This document shows, one piece after another, positions 47,405 through 57,579 of a DNA stretch of 64,000 nucleotides (its first letter is position 1; each line of letters begins with the position of its first letter). The translations under genes and the position numbers were made by a program. The notes under the pieces are model-generated. The model did not search any database. It was not told the DNA's origin and saw nothing but the letters and a program-made list of their open reading frames with translations. Source of the stretch: Serratia marcescens (lineage in GTDB: Bacteria; Pseudomonadota; Gammaproteobacteria; Enterobacterales; Enterobacteriaceae); assembly GCF_006715005.1 (NCBI RefSeq), contig NZ_VFMJ01000001.1, forward strand, positions 4,588,001 to 4,652,000. Direction: 5' to 3'.

Positions 47405-47690
47405 AATTTTTCGTCTCCGTGAGGATGGCTAACTGGTTGGCGATTATAACTGCATCAGCGGTAAAAATGGCGTGTTTCTCGGTTTTTAACCGGCGGGACG
47501 CGATAAAACGGCAGTTATGCCGCGCATGCATTGTGAGACATTTGCCATTCGAATCGCGGGTAATGTCGCTTTATTCGAAAGTAATATTTATTTTTTTATT
47601 TTAAAAACAACATGTTGTTTTTTCGTTGTAGGGAAATGTTGTCCAAATCGGCGTCAGGTGCCTTGAGCCTTCGCAACAATAACGTAAAGT
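47405..47690. other. engB / CsrC-type RNA intergenic region with a 20-bp palindrome
   Basis: This 285-base gap holds the divergent promoters of engB and the regulatory RNA. A perfect 20-base palindrome, arms AAAAACAACA and TGTTGTTTTT, is centred at 47612/47613. A likely RNA promoter is TTGAGC (47663-47668) with TAAAGT (47685-47690), spacer 16. No protein gene is supported. Confidence 0.6.
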
Positions 47691-47696
47691 AGTCGT

Positions 47697-48070
47697 TAAC
47701 GCAGGGTTGCGCAGGATTAGGGAACATCCGGGAAGGATGACAAATCTCAGGGAACGCACAGGGCGTGCAATGAGTGCCAGGATGAACGCAAAAGGAAGTG
47801 ACCCTTTCGCACCGGAATAGGCGGCAGGCACATCGGATGGTGAAGTATCGGCAATTTGGATGCCCGCAGGAAGCGCGCTCGGGAAGAGCGGATGCGAATG
47901 GATTGCGCCATGGACGATTTTTCTTTCAGGATGAAGGACGTAGTGGCAGGGAATGCGGTTATAGCAGAGGGAAAAACCGGGATGTTGCATGTACGCAAGG
48001 AGCGCGTAACAGGAATACCCTTCGCGAGAAGGTGCGAAATAGGCGGCAGGTTTAACCTGCCGCCTTTTTT
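47697..48070 (+). ncRNA. csrC: CsrB/CsrC-type CsrA-sequestering regulatory RNA
   Basis: The segment between engB and yihI carries about twenty GGA motifs, many as AGGA or AGGGA (for example near 47713, 47722, 47731, 47749, 47779, 47919, 47949, 47968, 48011). They are spread over about 370 bases and end in a strong terminator GGCGGCAGGTT-TAA-CCTGCCGCCTTTTTT at 48042-48070. This is the signature of the RNAs that titrate CsrA/RsmA. The place is that of E. coli csrC, and the bases after the terminator stem (GCCTTTTTTCTTTG) are shared with it. The 5' end is inferred from a TTGAGC-N16-TAAAGT promoter. Expected activation is by the BarA-UvrY pair. Confidence 0.9.
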
Positions 48071-48138
48071 CTTTGTCCGCTTTCTGCTAGATTCCGCCGC
48101 AATTCTATACTGAATCTACATACCTAAGAGCACACGCT

Positions 48139-48678
48139 ATGAACCAGCCATCAAAAGCACCTCGCGGCAGCGCGGCGAAGTCAAAAACGAAAAAGAAAAG
48201 CCGTATGGAGCTCGATCAGGAAGCGCGCGAGCGCAAACGCCTGAAAAAGCGCCGCGGCCTCGCTTCCGGTTCGCGCACCCAGGTCGAGTCCGGCAGCCAG
48301 AAAAACAAATCGGCGGCGGCAGCCAAAGACCCGCGTATCGGCAGTAAAGTGCCGGTTGCGCTGGTGGTCGACGAGACCAAAGTGAAGGCTAAACCGCAGC
48401 CGAAACCGAAGGCCGAAGCGAAACCGCGCCTGTCGCCGGAAGAAGAATTGGCGAAGCTGGAAAATGACGAGCGTCTGAATGCGCTGCTGGATCGTATCGA
48501 CGACGGCGAAACGCTGAATGCGGAAGAGCAGGCCTATGTCGACAAAACGTTGGATCGCATCGATGTGCTGATGGACGTGTTGGGCATCGAACTGGGCGAA
48601 GACGACGAAGAAGAAGAAGAGAAGCAGGAAGATATTCTGAAGCTGCTGAAAGGCGGCAATCCGAAAGACGCCTTTTAA
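48139..48678 (+). CDS. yihI: Der GTPase-activating protein YihI
   Basis: YihI stimulates the GTPase of Der (EngA) and so delays late 50S maturation in E. coli. The 179-residue protein has a very basic N-terminal half ([27 protein letters not shown], shown here as RKRLKKRRG at about residues 32-40) and an acidic C-terminal half ending [16 protein letters not shown]. This charge split is typical of the family. It is longer than E. coli (169). It follows the CsrC-type RNA terminator by 68 bases and precedes a short ORF and hemN. Confidence 0.95.
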   Translation: MNQPSKAPRGSAAKSKTKKKSRMELDQEARERKRLKKRRGLASGSRTQVESGSQKNKSAAAAKDPRIGSKVPVALVVDETKVKAKPQPKPKAEAKPRLSPEEELAKLENDERLNALLDRIDDGETLNAEEQAYVDKTLDRIDVLMDVLGIELGEDDEEEEEKQEDILKLLKGGNPKDAF

Positions 48679-48684
48679 CGCGCC

Positions 48685-48858
48685 ATGTGGCTAATCCCGA
48701 CAATAGCCCTACTCTTGATGTGTTATCTGCTGTGGTTATTCGGTAAACTATGGCGGCTGTCTAAGCGCAAAGCGCGTTTTCGCAGCGCTTCCGTGGCCAG
48801 ACAGCGCAGACAACCGCCTCTCTCCCGGCCCGGTAGAAAAAGATATCGGAAGGAGTGA
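48685..48858 (+). CDS. 57-residue putative membrane-anchored protein, possible DUF2489 remnant
   Basis: A short frame starts ATG TGG CTA six bases after the yihI stop and ends TGA two bases before the hemN ATG, so it fits snugly in the operon. The product starts MWLIPTIALLLMCYLLWLFGKLW, one clear hydrophobic helix. A highly basic tail follows (RLSKRKARFRSASVARQRRQ region, then RKRYRKE). I do not recognise the family with certainty. In Vibrio and Pasteurellaceae a longer DUF2489 membrane protein with a similar N-terminal helix sits between yihI and hemN; this could be its shortened descendant. E. coli has nothing here. The SD sequence of hemN lies in its last codons. Confidence 0.55.
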   Translation: MWLIPTIALLLMCYLLWLFGKLWRLSKRKARFRSASVARQRRQPPLSRPGRKRYRKE

Positions 48859-48860
48859 GC

Positions 48861-50234
48861 ATGTCAGAGCAGACGATTGTCTGGGATTTGGCCCTGATCC
48901 AAAAATATAACTATTCAGGGCCGCGTTATACCTCATACCCCACGGCGCTGGAGTTTAACCAGAGCTACGACGAAGCGGCGTTTCAACGCGCCGCTGCGCG
49001 TTACCCTGAGCGGCCGCTGTCGCTGTACGTGCATATCCCTTTCTGCCATAAGCTGTGCTACTTCTGCGGCTGCAACAAACTGGTGACGCGCCAGACGCAC
49101 AAGGCCGACGAATACCTGAACGTTTTGGCGCAAGAGATCGCCAGCCGTGCGCCGCTGTTCGCCGGCCGTAAAGTCGGCCAGATGCACTGGGGCGGCGGTA
49201 CGCCGACCTACCTGGATAAAGCGCAAATCAGCCGGCTGGTGGCGTTGCTGCGCGAACACTTTGATTTCCTGCCCGATGCGGAGATGTCGATCGAGGTCGA
49301 TCCGCGCGAGATAGAGCTGGATGTGCTCGATCATTTACGCGCAGAAGGCTTTAACCGTCTGAGCATGGGGGTGCAGGATTTCAACAAGCAGGTGCAGCAG
49401 CTGGTCAATCGCGAGCAGGACGAAGCCTTTATCTTCGCCCTGATTGAGCGGGCCAAAGCGCTGGGCTTCCGCTCAACCAATATCGATCTGATCTACGGCC
49501 TGCCGAAACAGACGCCGGAAAGCTTCGCTTTCACGCTGCAGCGGGTGGCTGAGCTGAATCCCGATCGCCTCAGCGTGTTCAACTACGCGCATATGCCGAA
49601 TTTGTTCGCCGCCCAGCGCAAAATCAAAGACGCCGATCTGCCGGGCGCGCAGCAGAAGCTGGATATCCTGCAGCAGAGCATCGCTTTCCTGACCGACGCC
49701 GGCTATCAGTTCATCGGCATGGATCACTTTGCGCGCCCGGACGACGAGCTGGCAATCGCCCAACGCGAAGGCAAGCTGCACCGCAATTTCCAGGGCTACA
49801 CCACCCAGGGCGACAGCGATCTGCTGGGGCTGGGCGTGTCGGCCATCAGCATGCTCGGCGACAGCTATGCGCAGAACCAGAAAGAGCTGAAGCATTACTA
49901 TGACAGCGTGCAGGCGCAGGGCAACGCGCTGTGGCGCGGGCTGGCGCTGACGGACGACGATTGCCTGCGGCGCGATCTGATCAAAACCCTGATCTGCAAC
50001 TTCCGGTTGGCGTATCAGCCGCTCGAACGGCAATACGGCATCGACTTCACCGCTTACTTCGCCGAAGACCTGCAGCTGCTGGCGCCGTTTGAACGCGATG
50101 GTCTGGTGGAGCGCGACGAGCAGGGCATCCGCGTCACGCCGCGCGGGCGCTTGCTGATCCGCAATATCTGTATGTGCTTCGATCGTTATCTGCGGCAACA
50201 GGCGCGCAGTCAGCAGTTCTCTCGAGTGATCTGA
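48861..50234 (+). CDS. hemN: oxygen-independent coproporphyrinogen III dehydrogenase HemN
   Basis: HemN is a radical SAM enzyme that oxidatively decarboxylates two propionates of coproporphyrinogen III during anaerobic heme synthesis. The ATG at 48861 (MSEQTIVWDLALIQKYNYSGPRYTSYPTA) gives 457 residues as in E. coli; a GTG two codons earlier is possible but sits inside the SD sequence. The [4Fe-4S] motif FCHKLCYFCGCNK has cysteines 62, 66 and 69, with the extra Cys71. MHWGGGTPTYL is the SAM-binding GGGTP. It ends QQFSRVI and is closed by a terminator. Confidence 0.98.
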   Translation: MSEQTIVWDLALIQKYNYSGPRYTSYPTALEFNQSYDEAAFQRAAARYPERPLSLYVHIPFCHKLCYFCGCNKLVTRQTHKADEYLNVLAQEIASRAPLFAGRKVGQMHWGGGTPTYLDKAQISRLVALLREHFDFLPDAEMSIEVDPREIELDVLDHLRAEGFNRLSMGVQDFNKQVQQLVNREQDEAFIFALIERAKALGFRSTNIDLIYGLPKQTPESFAFTLQRVAELNPDRLSVFNYAHMPNLFAAQRKIKDADLPGAQQKLDILQQSIAFLTDAGYQFIGMDHFARPDDELAIAQREGKLHRNFQGYTTQGDSDLLGLGVSAISMLGDSYAQNQKELKHYYDSVQAQGNALWRGLALTDDDCLRRDLIKTLICNFRLAYQPLERQYGIDFTAYFAEDLQLLAPFERDGLVERDEQGIRVTPRGRLLIRNICMCFDRYLRQQARSQQFSRVI

Positions 50235-50238
50235 GGAT

Positions 50239-50270
50239 GAAAAAACAGCCGCTGATGCGGCTGTTTTTTT
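50239..50270 (+). terminator. Rho-independent terminator after hemN
   Basis: AAAAAACAGCCGC-TGAT-GCGGCTGTTTTTTT forms a perfect stem with A and T runs, four bases after the hemN stop. Its symmetric runs also allow it to end the yshB transcript coming from the opposite strand, whose stop codon lies at 50269-50271. Confidence 0.92.
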
Positions 50271-50391
50271 AACTGAAGAAGTTAATCAGCGCGGCGCACA
50301 ACACCGCGGCAACTGCCGCTTGCGGGGTGTGGCTGGCAGCGGAGCCAAGCTCCGCGCCCTGAGAAATGAACACGATGAATGAGTCCAGCAT
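50269..50391 (-). CDS. yshB: small membrane protein YshB
   Basis: A 40-codon frame on the minus strand starts ATG at 50389-50391 and ends TAA at 50269-50271. The product MLDSFIVFISQGAELGSAAS continues HTPQAAVAAVLCAALINFFS. Its C-terminal half SHTPQ(A/T)AVAAVLCAA is almost identical to E. coli YshB, a 36-residue membrane protein of unknown function encoded between hemN and glnG. A strong GGAGG site stands six bases before the ATG. The protein would be one hydrophobic helix. Length falls below usual gene-finder cut-offs. Confidence 0.9.
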   Translation of the reverse strand: MLDSFIVFISQGAELGSAASHTPQAAVAAVLCAALINFFS

Positions 50392-50504
50392 CGTCAACCT
50401 CCAGAGTGTGCGACACGATCATACTGCGCCTGCACCGGCTGTAAAGCCTGAGGTTGGCGTTTTTTTGTGCGCCGGACTGCGTTTTTCATCATCCACCCAC
50501 GTTC

Positions 50505-51917
<1,413 letters not shown>

Positions 51918-51925
51918 AGCAAACC

Positions 51926-52975
51926 TCACTGACGAATGGGCAGGTAGACCGAGAATTCGGTATGACCTGGCCAACTGTTGAATTCAATTTTTCCGCAATG
52001 CTGATCGATAAGATTGCGGGCGATGGATAAGCCCAGGCCGGTACCGCCTTCACGGCCGCTGACCATCGGGTAGAACAGCGTGTCCTGCAGCTGCGCCGGT
52101 ACGCCGGGGCCGTCGTCTTCGACGTCGATGCGCGCCGCCAGACGGTAGCGGGTGCCGTGCAACGTAATCTGAAACGCGGTGCGGGTGCGCAGCGTGATGG
52201 TACCGCCTGCCTCGCCCAGCGCCTGCAGCGCGTTGCGGGTGATGTTCAGCAGCACCTGTTCAATCTGATCCGGGTCGTGGGCCATTTCCGGCAGGCTCGG
52301 ATCGTAGTCGCGCACCAGCGTGACGTTATCCGGCATTTCCAGCGACACCAGCTGGCAGACGCGCTCCGCGACCTGATGAATGCTCTGGGTGATGTGCTGG
52401 CCGGGCCGCTGTGGGCCGAGCAGGCGATCCACCAGATTGCGCAGCCGATCGGCCTGCTCAATGATCACCTTGGTGTATTCGGTCAGCGCCGGATCGGGCA
52501 GCGCCTTGGCCAACAGCTGCGCCGCGCCGCGCAGGCCGCCCAGCGGATTTTTAATCTCGTGCGCCAAACCGCGCACCAGATCGCGGGCCGCCACCTGTTG
52601 GGCATGCTGCAGCTGTTCCTGGCTCAGGCGGCGCTGATTGTCCATCGGCGCCAGCTCGACCAGGATATAGCCTTCCGGCAGCGCCTGAGCGGTCAGGGAA
52701 AGGATGTGCGCACGGCCGTCGACCACCAGGGTCACTTCGTTGTCGGTGAAGCCCTGACCGGCGCGCAGGCTTTCACGCATCAAAGAGACGTTCAGCGAAA
52801 AATAACCGAGCAAATCGGGCAGCGGCGTGCCGAACAGCTTGCGGGAGCTTTGCGCCAGCAGCTGCTGTGCCGCCGGGTTGGCGTAGTGAACCGCCAGTGA
52901 GTCATCCAACAGCAGGATGCTGTTGATGAGTGAATTGAGGATCTGCCCAGCATCGGGCAGCTTGCCTGTTGCCAT
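51926..52975 (-). CDS. glnL: nitrogen regulation sensor kinase/phosphatase NtrB (GlnL)
   Basis: NtrB is a cytoplasmic histidine kinase whose kinase/phosphatase balance is set by the PII protein. The 349-residue protein has an N-terminal PAS domain (about 10-110). The phospho-accepting His139 lies in [13 protein letters not shown]. The GHKL ATPase domain contains the N box [20 protein letters not shown] and [14 protein letters not shown] boxes. Length is identical to E. coli. It follows glnA after 193 bases holding a terminator, a hairpin and an NtrC-type site. Confidence 0.98.
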   Translation of the reverse strand: MATGKLPDAGQILNSLINSILLLDDSLAVHYANPAAQQLLAQSSRKLFGTPLPDLLGYFSLNVSLMRESLRAGQGFTDNEVTLVVDGRAHILSLTAQALPEGYILVELAPMDNQRRLSQEQLQHAQQVAARDLVRGLAHEIKNPLGGLRGAAQLLAKALPDPALTEYTKVIIEQADRLRNLVDRLLGPQRPGQHITQSIHQVAERVCQLVSLEMPDNVTLVRDYDPSLPEMAHDPDQIEQVLLNITRNALQALGEAGGTITLRTRTAFQITLHGTRYRLAARIDVEDDGPGVPAQLQDTLFYPMVSGREGGTGLGLSIARNLIDQHCGKIEFNSWPGHTEFSVYLPIRQ

Positions 52976-52987
52976 ACAGCAGACTCC

Positions 52988-53004
52988 TGCACCTTTTTAG
53001 TGCA
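52988..53004 (-). promoter_or_regulatory. NtrC-type site at the glnL promoter
   Basis: TGCAC-N7-GTGCA is a 17-base dyad with the NtrC half-site TGCAC. It lies 13 bases upstream of the glnL start. In E. coli NtrC represses the internal glnL promoter from a similar site; the same autoregulation is inferred. Confidence 0.7.
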
Positions 53005-53065
53005 TCTATCCTACTCCATCCGGGATCGGCGCGGTATGGAATAGTTTTGCAGAAAATACGGTGGA

Positions 53066-53090
53066 GAAAAAAACCCATCCGAAGATGGGC
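53066..53090 (-). terminator. terminator between glnA and glnL
   Basis: On the minus strand GCCCATC-TTCG-GATGGGTTTTTTT forms a tight UUCG-capped stem with a run of T, about 80 bases after the glnA stop. It should reduce read-through, so glnL and glnG are made at much lower levels than glutamine synthetase. A further GC-rich hairpin GCGCCGTC/GACGGCGC lies at about 53134-53159. Confidence 0.88.
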
Positions 53091-53168
53091 TGAAAGTTTC
53101 CACGGCAACAAAAAAGCGATAACAAAAATGTGGGCGCCGTCCGCCTGTGCAGACGGCGCGGGTAGGGC

Positions 53169-54578
53169 TTAGACGCTGTAGTACAGTTCGAACTCAACCG
53201 GGTGTGGCGTCATGCGAACGCGGTCCATCTCTTCTTTGCGCAGTTCGATGTAGGCATCGATCGCATCGTCGGTGAACACGCCGCCACGGGTCAGGAACTC
53301 GCGGTCTTCGTTCAGTGCGGCCATCGCTTCGTCCAGCGAGCCGGCTACTTTTGGGATCTCGGCTTCTTCTTCCGGCGGCAGGTCGTACAGGTTTTTGTCC
53401 ATGGCGTCGCCAGGGTGGATCTTGTTGATGATGCCGTCCAGGCCGGCCATCAGCAGTGCGGCGAAGCACAGGTATGGGTTAGCCGCCGGATCCGGGAAGC
53501 GGGCTTCGATGCGGCGCGCTTTCGGGCTGGAGACCACCGGGATACGGATGGACGCGGAGCGGTTACGGGCGGAGTAGGCCAGCATCACCGGCGCTTCGTA
53601 GCCCGGTACCAGACGCTTGTACGAGTTGGTGGTCGGGTTGGCCAGCGCGTTGATCGCCTTGGCGTGCTTGATGATGCCGCCGATGTAGAACAGCGCGGTT
53701 TCAGACAGGCCGCCGTATTTGTCGCCGGCGAACAGGTTGGTGCCGTTCTTGGACAGCGACATGTGGCAGTGCATGCCGGAACCGTTGTCGCCGAACATAG
53801 GCTTCGGCATGAAGGTCGCGGTTTTACCGAAGGCGTGCGCCACGTTATGCACCACGTATTTGTAGATCTGAATTTCGTCGGCTTTCTTGGTCATGGTGTT
53901 GAAGCGAGTAGCCACTTCGTTCTGACCGGCGGTTGCCACTTCGTGGTGGTGAGCTTCAACCACCAGGCCCATCTCTTCCATGGTCAGACACATGGTGGAA
54001 CGCAGATCCTGCGAAGAGTCGACCGGTGGAACCGGGAAGTAACCGCCTTTCACCGCTGGACGGTGGCCTTTGTTGCCGCCGTCGTATTGGGTGCCGGAGT
54101 TCCAGGCGCCTTCGATGTCGTCGATAGCCACGTGGGAACCGCGGATGCTGCTGCCGAAGCGGATGTCGTCGAACAGGAAGAACTCAGGCTCTGGCCCGAA
54201 CAGCACAGTATCCGCGATGCCGGAGGAGCGCAGGAAGTCTTCGGCGCGTTTGGAGATGGAGCGCGGGTCGCGATCGTAGCCTTGCATGGTGCCCGGCTCG
54301 AGAATGTCGCAGCGAATGATCAGCGTAGGTTCTTCGAAGAACGGATCCAGAACCGCCGTGCTGGCGTCCGGCATCAGCACCATGTCAGATTCGTTGATGC
54401 CCTTCCAACCACCGATAGAGGAGCCGTCAAACATTTTACCTTCTTCGAAGAAGTCGGCGTTTACCTGGTGAGCCGGGATAGTCACGTGCTGTTCCTTACC
54501 CTTGGTGTCAGTGAAACGCAGGTCTACGAATTTCACTTCATGCTCATTCAGCATCGTCAAAACGTGTTCAGCGGACAT
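53169..54578 (-). CDS. glnA: glutamine synthetase GlnA
   Basis: GlnA condenses glutamate and ammonia to glutamine with ATP, as a dodecamer. The 469-residue type I-beta enzyme starts [22 protein letters not shown]. It shows [11 protein letters not shown], the ATP-site [12 protein letters not shown] and [14 protein letters not shown], the [10 protein letters not shown] metal site, and the adenylylation site NLYDLPPEE near residue 398. Length equals E. coli. It is the first gene of glnALG and is preceded by a sigma-54 promoter with upstream NtrC sites. Confidence 0.99.
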   Translation of the reverse strand: MSAEHVLTMLNEHEVKFVDLRFTDTKGKEQHVTIPAHQVNADFFEEGKMFDGSSIGGWKGINESDMVLMPDASTAVLDPFFEEPTLIIRCDILEPGTMQGYDRDPRSISKRAEDFLRSSGIADTVLFGPEPEFFLFDDIRFGSSIRGSHVAIDDIEGAWNSGTQYDGGNKGHRPAVKGGYFPVPPVDSSQDLRSTMCLTMEEMGLVVEAHHHEVATAGQNEVATRFNTMTKKADEIQIYKYVVHNVAHAFGKTATFMPKPMFGDNGSGMHCHMSLSKNGTNLFAGDKYGGLSETALFYIGGIIKHAKAINALANPTTNSYKRLVPGYEAPVMLAYSARNRSASIRIPVVSSPKARRIEARFPDPAANPYLCFAALLMAGLDGIINKIHPGDAMDKNLYDLPPEEEAEIPKVAGSLDEAMAALNEDREFLTRGGVFTDDAIDAYIELRKEEMDRVRMTPHPVEFELYYSV

Positions 54579-54657
54579 ACTTAACTCTCCCGGTTTATCA
54601 TTGTCGTCGTCGTGGAACGAATCTGTGGAACTGGCTTTTTTTCGCCTTAAAAAGATT

Positions 54658-54676
54658 AAAGCGAAAAGCGTGCCAA
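54658..54676 (-). promoter_or_regulatory. sigma-54 promoter glnAp2
   Basis: On the minus strand TTGGCACGCTTTTCGCTTT matches the -24/-12 consensus TGGCAC-N5-TTGC(A/T) closely and resembles E. coli glnAp2. It lies about 80 bases upstream of the glnA start, with NtrC sites at the expected enhancer distance. Confidence 0.9.
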
Positions 54677-54750
54677 CTTTTTAAAAAGGCGCTCATCGCC
54701 TTTCTGCGCGGGTTTTACCCAACCACAGTATGCACCATCAGCGATAAATC

Positions 54751-54765
54751 GCACCAAAATGGTGC
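54751..54765 (-). promoter_or_regulatory. NtrC enhancer site 1, glnA
   Basis: GCACCAAAATGGTGC is a strong dyad that fits the NtrC consensus (TGCACC-N5-GGTGCA). It lies roughly 85 bases upstream of the sigma-54 promoter. Confidence 0.88.
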
Positions 54766-54782
54766 AAATGGGGTGAGCGTGG

Positions 54783-54797
54783 GCACTGAAATGGTGC
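54783..54797 (-). promoter_or_regulatory. NtrC enhancer site 2, glnA
   Basis: GCACTGAAATGGTGC is a second NtrC dyad with its centre 32 bases (three helical turns) from site 1, so both dimers lie on the same DNA face. Extra TGCACC half-sites occur at about 54731 and 54821. Confidence 0.85.
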
Positions 54798-54948
54798 AAA
54801 AGTGCAACGATTGCGGCTTTTTGCACCGTGAAAGGGATCACAAACTGACCGGTACGCGGTTGTTTATAAGAGATGGTTGTGATCTTGTTTAGTCCCTCGC
54901 TTAATACGTGTACAATAGCGCGCTATTTCTAATGCCCGAGGCAAAGCT

Positions 54949-56772
54949 GTGATCGAAAATTTGCGTAACATCGCCATTATTGCCCACGTTGACCATGGTA
55001 AAACCACCCTGGTTGATAAGCTGCTGCAACAATCCGGTACTTTCGGAGAGCGTGCGGAAGCCACCGAACGCGTAATGGACTCCAACGATTTGGAGAAAGA
55101 GCGTGGGATTACCATCCTCGCAAAAAACACCGCCATTAATTGGAATGGTTACCGTATCAACATCGTGGATACCCCAGGACACGCCGACTTCGGCGGTGAG
55201 GTAGAGCGCGTGATGTCGATGGTTGACTCGGTGCTGCTGGTTGTGGATGCAATGGATGGCCCTATGCCGCAAACCCGCTTCGTGACCAAGAAGGCCTTCG
55301 CCAACGGTCTGAAGCCGATCGTGGTTATCAACAAGGTTGACCGTCCTGGCGCGCGCCCTGACTGGGTTGTGGATCAGGTGTTCGACCTGTTCGTGAACCT
55401 CGACGCGACCGACGAGCAGCTCGACTTCCCGATCATCTACGCTTCTGCGCTGAACGGTATCGCCGGCGTCGATCACACCGACATGGCGGAAGACATGACC
55501 CCGCTGTATCAGGCGATCGTCGACCACGTGTCTGCGCCGCAGGTTGAGCTGGAAGCGCCATTCCAGATGCAGATCTCCCAGTTGGACTACAACAACTACC
55601 TGGGCGTTATCGGCATCGGCCGCATCAAGCGCGGTAAAGTGAAGCCGAACCAGCAGGTCACCATCATCGACAGCGAAGGTAAAACTCGCAACGGTAAAGT
55701 GGGTAAAGTGCTGGGTCACCTGGGTCTGGAGCGTATCGACAGCACCCTGGCGGAAGCGGGCGACATCATCGCCATCACCGGCCTGGGCGAGCTGAACATC
55801 TCCGACACCATCTGCGACACCAACGCCGTAGAAGCGCTGCCGGCGCTGTCCGTCGACGAACCGACCGTAACCATGTTCTTCAACGTCAACACCTCGCCGT
55901 TCTGCGGTAAAGAAGGTAAGTACGTGACGTCGCGTCAGATCCTTGACCGTCTGAACAAAGAGCTGGTGCACAACGTAGCACTGCGCGTTGAAGAAACCGA
56001 CGATGCGGACGCCTTCCGCGTCTCCGGCCGTGGCGAACTGCACCTGTCGGTGCTGATCGAAAACATGCGTCGCGAAGGTTTCGAGCTGGCGGTTTCCCGT
56101 CCGAAAGTTATCTTCCGTGAAATCGATGGCCGCAAGCAGGAGCCATTCGAGAACGTAACGCTGGATATCGAAGAGCAGCATCAGGGTTCCGTGATGCAGG
56201 CGATGGGTGAGCGTAAAGCTGACCTGAAAAACATGGATCCGGACGGTAAGGGCCGCGTGCGTCTCGACTACGTGATCCCAAGCCGCGGTCTGATCGGCTT
56301 CCGTAACGAATTCATGACCATGACTTCGGGCACCGGTCTGCTGTACTCCACTTTCAGCCACTACGACGATGTGCGTCCGGGCGAAGTGGGCCAGCGTCAG
56401 AACGGCGTGCTGATCTCCAACGGCCAGGGCAAAGCGGTCGCGTTCGCGCTGTTCGGCCTGCAGGATCGCGGCAAGCTGTTCCTGGGCCACGGTGCGGAAG
56501 TGTATGAAGGCCAGATCATCGGTATTCACTCACGCTCTAACGACCTGACCGTAAACTGCCTGACCGGTAAGAAGCTGACCAACATGCGTGCTTCCGGTAC
56601 TGACGAAGCGACTACCCTGGTTCCGGCCATCAAAATGACCCTGGAGCAAGCTCTGGAGTTCATCGATGACGACGAACTGGTAGAAGTGACGCCAACCTCG
56701 ATCCGTATCCGTAAGCGTCACCTGACGGAAAACGATCGTAAGCGCGCCAGCCGCGGTCCTAAAGACGCTTAA
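54949..56772 (+). CDS. typA: ribosome-dependent GTPase TypA/BipA
   Basis: BipA is an EF-G-like GTPase that aids 50S assembly at low temperature and virulence/stress adaptation. The start is a GTG at 54949, as in E. coli, giving 607 residues beginning [27 protein letters not shown]1 is AHVDHGKT (12-19), G3 [11 protein letters not shown] and G4 [13 protein letters not shown]-like domains III and V follow, then the BipA-specific C-terminal domain (ending [10 protein letters not shown]). It is divergent from glnA and ends in a terminator. Confidence 0.98.
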   Translation: MIENLRNIAIIAHVDHGKTTLVDKLLQQSGTFGERAEATERVMDSNDLEKERGITILAKNTAINWNGYRINIVDTPGHADFGGEVERVMSMVDSVLLVVDAMDGPMPQTRFVTKKAFANGLKPIVVINKVDRPGARPDWVVDQVFDLFVNLDATDEQLDFPIIYASALNGIAGVDHTDMAEDMTPLYQAIVDHVSAPQVELEAPFQMQISQLDYNNYLGVIGIGRIKRGKVKPNQQVTIIDSEGKTRNGKVGKVLGHLGLERIDSTLAEAGDIIAITGLGELNISDTICDTNAVEALPALSVDEPTVTMFFNVNTSPFCGKEGKYVTSRQILDRLNKELVHNVALRVEETDDADAFRVSGRGELHLSVLIENMRREGFELAVSRPKVIFREIDGRKQEPFENVTLDIEEQHQGSVMQAMGERKADLKNMDPDGKGRVRLDYVIPSRGLIGFRNEFMTMTSGTGLLYSTFSHYDDVRPGEVGQRQNGVLISNGQGKAVAFALFGLQDRGKLFLGHGAEVYEGQIIGIHSRSNDLTVNCLTGKKLTNMRASGTDEATTLVPAIKMTLEQALEFIDDDELVEVTPTSIRIRKRHLTENDRKRASRGPKDA

Positions 56773-56796
56773 TCGCTGATTGAGTGTCCTATGCTT

Positions 56797-56826
56797 AGGG
56801 CGCGGTTCTCGCGCCCTGAGTTTTTT
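56797..56826 (+). terminator. Rho-independent terminator after typA
   Basis: AGGGCGCG-GTTCT-CGCGCCCT followed by GAGTTTTTT is an eight-pair GC stem with a T tail, about 25 bases after typA. Confidence 0.88.
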
Positions 56827-56937
56827 CCTCTGTTGTTCCCCGTTTGTGCGGCGCGCTATGCGCTTTTCCGTTCGTTCCCTGTTCAGCTGTTCCTTTTCCC
56901 GCTACAGTGAAATCTCACCGGCCCATAGGAGAGGACT

Positions 56938-57528
56938 ATGCTGTATATCTTTGATTTAGGTAATGTGATCGTCGATATCGATTTCAAGCGTGTGCTGGGT
57001 GTGTGGAGCAATTTGAGCGGCACGCCGTTGGCGGTGCTGTCCGATCGTTTCGCCATGGGTGAGGTGTTCCAGCAGCATGAGCGCGGTGAAATCAGCGACG
57101 AAGACTTCGCCGGCAAGCTGTGCGATGAAATGGGCATCGCGCTCAGCTTTGAACAGTTCGCCACCGGTTGGCAGGCGGTATTCGTCGCGCTGCGTCCGGA
57201 GGTGATCGACATCATGCAGCGTCTGCGCAACGAAGGCCACCGGGTGGTGGTGCTGTCGAACACCAACCGCCTGCATTGCAACTATTGGCCGCAGCACTAC
57301 CCTGAAGTGGCTGCCGCCGCCGATCATCTCTATTTGTCGCAAGATCTCGGCATGCGCAAACCGGAAGCCAACATCTACCAGCATGTGCTGGCTGCGGAAA
57401 ACACCGCTGCCGCCGACGCGGTGTTCTTCGACGATCACCCGGCGAACGTCCTCGCCGCGCAGGCGCTGGGGATCAAGACGGTGCACGTCACCGATCGCGA
57501 CGTGGTGCCGGCCTATTTTGCTCAATGA
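56938..57528 (+). CDS. yihX: HAD-like alpha-D-glucose-1-phosphate phosphatase YihX
   Basis: YihX dephosphorylates alpha-glucose 1-phosphate in E. coli. The 196-residue protein starts MLYIFDLGNVIVDIDFKRVLG, where the first aspartate (residue 6) is the HAD nucleophile. Motif II is VVVLSNTNRLH, motif III the lysine in GMRKPEANIYQ, and motif IV FFDDHPANV. The length agrees with E. coli (199), with a shorter end. yihY follows 51 bases later on the same strand. Confidence 0.96.
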   Translation: MLYIFDLGNVIVDIDFKRVLGVWSNLSGTPLAVLSDRFAMGEVFQQHERGEISDEDFAGKLCDEMGIALSFEQFATGWQAVFVALRPEVIDIMQRLRNEGHRVVVLSNTNRLHCNYWPQHYPEVAAAADHLYLSQDLGMRKPEANIYQHVLAAENTAAADAVFFDDHPANVLAAQALGIKTVHVTDRDVVPAYFAQ

Positions 57529-57579
57529 GCGCAGAGCGCGTTAAGCTTAAGGCGTATCAACGGACATCAAGGAGTGACC

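Larger units (their letters stand above)
54579..54948. promoter_or_regulatory. glnA/typA divergent control region
   Basis: The 370-base region contains, from right to left, the typA promoter (TACAAT -10 box at 54911-54916; the -35 is unclear), the two NtrC enhancers and half-sites, and the glnA sigma-54 promoter. No other gene is supported. Confidence 0.8.

Noticed and set aside
47601-48113. Open frames of 83-129 codons over the CsrC-type RNA, both strands
   Set aside because: They lack ribosome binding sites and similarity. The GGA density and terminator explain the sequence better as a non-coding RNA.
53202-54584. 460-codon open frame antisense to glnA
   Set aside because: Shadow of glnA; contains no recognisable domain and crosses the glnA start region.
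54901-56529. 542-codon open frame antisense to typA
   Set aside because: Fully inside typA with a shadow composition; typA is certain from its GTPase motifs and full-length match.
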